Positions 28,204 through 29,122 of a stretch of DNA of 29,122 bases are shown piece after piece. Where the stretch lies: IMG/VR virus record IMGVR_UViG_3300042876_000280, positions 1-29,122 of that record; one strand, 5' to 3'. Below the pieces are notes generated by a model. The model was not told the origin of the DNA. It did no database searches and was given only the letters and a program-made list of their open reading frames with translations. The stretch comes from a virus. A program made the translations under genes and the position numbers. How positions within the stretch are numbered: position 1 is the stretch's first letter; every line of letters begins with the position of its first letter.

Positions 28204-28916
28204 CGGCAGATCCTTTCAATTCGGGCGCAGGCGCGGCGGGTGATTAGCGGCGAACTAGCGATAGAGAAGCGGTCGCGGCGGAACCGAGCGAGGCCACGGT
28301 TCCATGCGGCGTATAGTTCGGATCTGGTGGGATTCCTGCCGAGCGCGACCGTTAGGGAGGATTCTAGAATCTGGAAATACTCGCGAGCATAGGCGCGGGA
28401 GACCGTGGGGTTGAGAGCGCCGCCCGTATAAGGAGCGACTGATTCTCCACGGCGCTCCCGCGCTCTACTCACACTCTGCCAAGCGGCAGCGTGAAATTGA
28501 AAGCGGCCCCTGGCGCGTCCTGCATCGCCAAGGGCCGTGTCGCATCCCTGCGACTCGATGACGGCAACAGCGTCGAGGAAACGCTCCGTCACCGCTGAGG
28601 CACCGGAGCACGACCGGCACCCCAGAATAATCAGGCCAATGAGGGTGATGAGCCCACAGAGCCCGATAAATGGAATGCACGCGGAACCATCCGCGCGAAG
28701 CTGCCGCCAGTTCCCGCCACCGGGACGGCTGGCCATTGAGACCTCCATCTGCCGATACCCGCCGTGATTCACGGACGCCGCGAACCGCGGCCGGTCGCAT
28801 GGCGACGGGAGGAAGGAAAATTCGGTGTGAGAATCGAAGACTTTTTCCTCGATGATCTCGCCGGGTTTAGCGTCCAGCGCGAGCGAAGGACGGTAGATGG
28901 TGACTAGGAGGTTCAT
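28200..28916 (-). CDS. Membrane-anchored lysozyme-fold / lytic transglycosylase-like protein
   Basis: A 238-residue protein from an ATG overlapping the upstream stop (ATGA). Residues 1-60 are a small strand-rich part (MNLLVTIYRPSLALDAKPGE). Residues about 79-99 are a hydrophobic anchor ending LIGLIILGC, which could also be a lipobox although far from the N terminus. Residues about 110-225 look like a lysozyme-type domain: LDAVAVIESQGCDTALGDAG then RARGRFQFHAAAWQ (likely catalytic Glu about 121) and ELYAAWNRGLARF. It would cut peptidoglycan from the membrane, for lysis or DNA entry. An ATG at M57 or M61 could start a shorter form. It is far from the late genes. Confidence 0.7.
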   Translation of the reverse strand: MNLLVTIYRPSLALDAKPGEIIEEKVFDSHTEFSFLPSPCDRPRFAASVNHGGYRQMEVSMASRPGGGNWRQLRADGSACIPFIGLCGLITLIGLIILGCRSCSGASAVTERFLDAVAVIESQGCDTALGDAGRARGRFQFHAAAWQSVSRARERRGESVAPYTGGALNPTVSRAYAREYFQILESSLTVALGRNPTRSELYAAWNRGLARFRRDRFSIASSPLITRRACARIERICR

Positions 28917-29098
28917 CGTGTCGCCTGCTTGTTGAGGATTCGCTTGGTCGCGAACGGCGCGAGGAGTCTGCGCACCGCTTCGTTGGCGATCTTGTTCCGG
29001 TTGCGGAATGTGCCCGGCTCAAGCTTCAGAGCGCGGTCAATCAGCAGCTGAACGTCCTCCTCCCATCGGATGCCTGTGGGTTTCGTTTTGTTGGCCAT
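28913..29098 (-). CDS. Small ribbon-helix-helix-like DNA-binding protein
   Basis: A 61-residue protein starting MANKTKPTGIRWEEDVQLLI. A short strand (TGIRWEEDV) then a helix (QLLIDRALKLEP), a turn and a second helix (RNRNKIANEAVRRLLAPFAT) match the size and order of Arc/CopG-type folds. It is basic. The ATG at 29098 follows AGTGCATTAGTGCAC-type direct repeats (29105-29119 on the plus strand), which could be an operator. A regulatory role is inference. Confidence 0.6.
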   Translation of the reverse strand: MANKTKPTGIRWEEDVQLLIDRALKLEPGTFRNRNKIANEAVRRLLAPFATKRILNKQATR

Positions 29099-29122
29099 AT
29101 CGTGAGTGCATTAGTGCACAAG

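Noticed and set aside
29105-29119. Operator for the RHH-like gene (AGTGCA direct repeat)
   Set aside because: Too short and at the window edge; mentioned within the gene entry only.

Overview
The window reads as a contiguous, GC-rich stretch of a tailed double-stranded DNA phage or prophage with a non-contractile (siphovirus-type) tail. Every gene I can support lies on the minus strand, so transcription runs from the right end (about 29.1 kb) to the left end (1). No integrase, tRNA, rRNA, CRISPR array or insertion sequence was recognised, so whether it is a free phage or a prophage cannot be decided here. The host is uncertain. The Asn/Thr-rich tail-fibre proteins with signal peptides and a fibronectin-III-like segment remind me of Verrucomicrobiota sequences; that is inference only.

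Right end, about 29.1-27.0 kb: a ribbon-helix-helix-like small protein, a membrane-anchored lysozyme-fold protein, an unknown small protein, then a 260-bp gene-free interval. That interval holds two GGCNN pentanucleotide arrays and two tetraloop hairpins arranged as a duplicated module. Two unknown early genes follow. About 26.9-22.7 kb: a recombination and early module. It has a Bet/RecT-type annealase, a DnaQ-type exonuclease, a coiled-coil protein, several small unknowns, a nucleotidyltransferase-like protein and a RusA-type resolvase. Its eight genes from the annealase to RusA all start with GTG, and seven junctions are GTGA overlaps with the ribosome binding site encoded in the last codons of the upstream gene. 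About 22.7-19.3 kb: a winged-helix-like protein, a small zinc-finger-like protein, a replication-initiator-like protein, an HNH endonuclease and small proteins including a lipoprotein.

Left half: packaging and morphogenesis in a roughly lambda-like order. This runs terminase small subunit, GpA-type large subunit, a small helix-turn-helix protein, a gpW-position protein, portal, an unknown structural protein, a protease-linker-major capsid fusion, and head completion proteins. A block of fibre or surface proteins follows (beta-helix tailspike, a 743-aa repeat fibre, a 535-aa secreted-type protein, a 167-aa protein and a 25-aa ORF). Then come a tail terminator, a membrane/coiled-coil protein, a 55-aa protein, the tail tube, tail assembly chaperones with an overlapping frame-shifted partner, a short tape measure, and two distal tail proteins, the last cut by the window edge. 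Most genes overlap by ATGA or GTGA, which implies long polycistronic messages with translational coupling.

The signals most worth following up are the repeat/hairpin module at 27.73-27.95 kb, the run of signal-peptide proteins in the fibre block, the GTG-only early block, the capsid fusion, the candidate programmed frameshift, and a rho-independent terminator that points against all genes at 26.95 kb.
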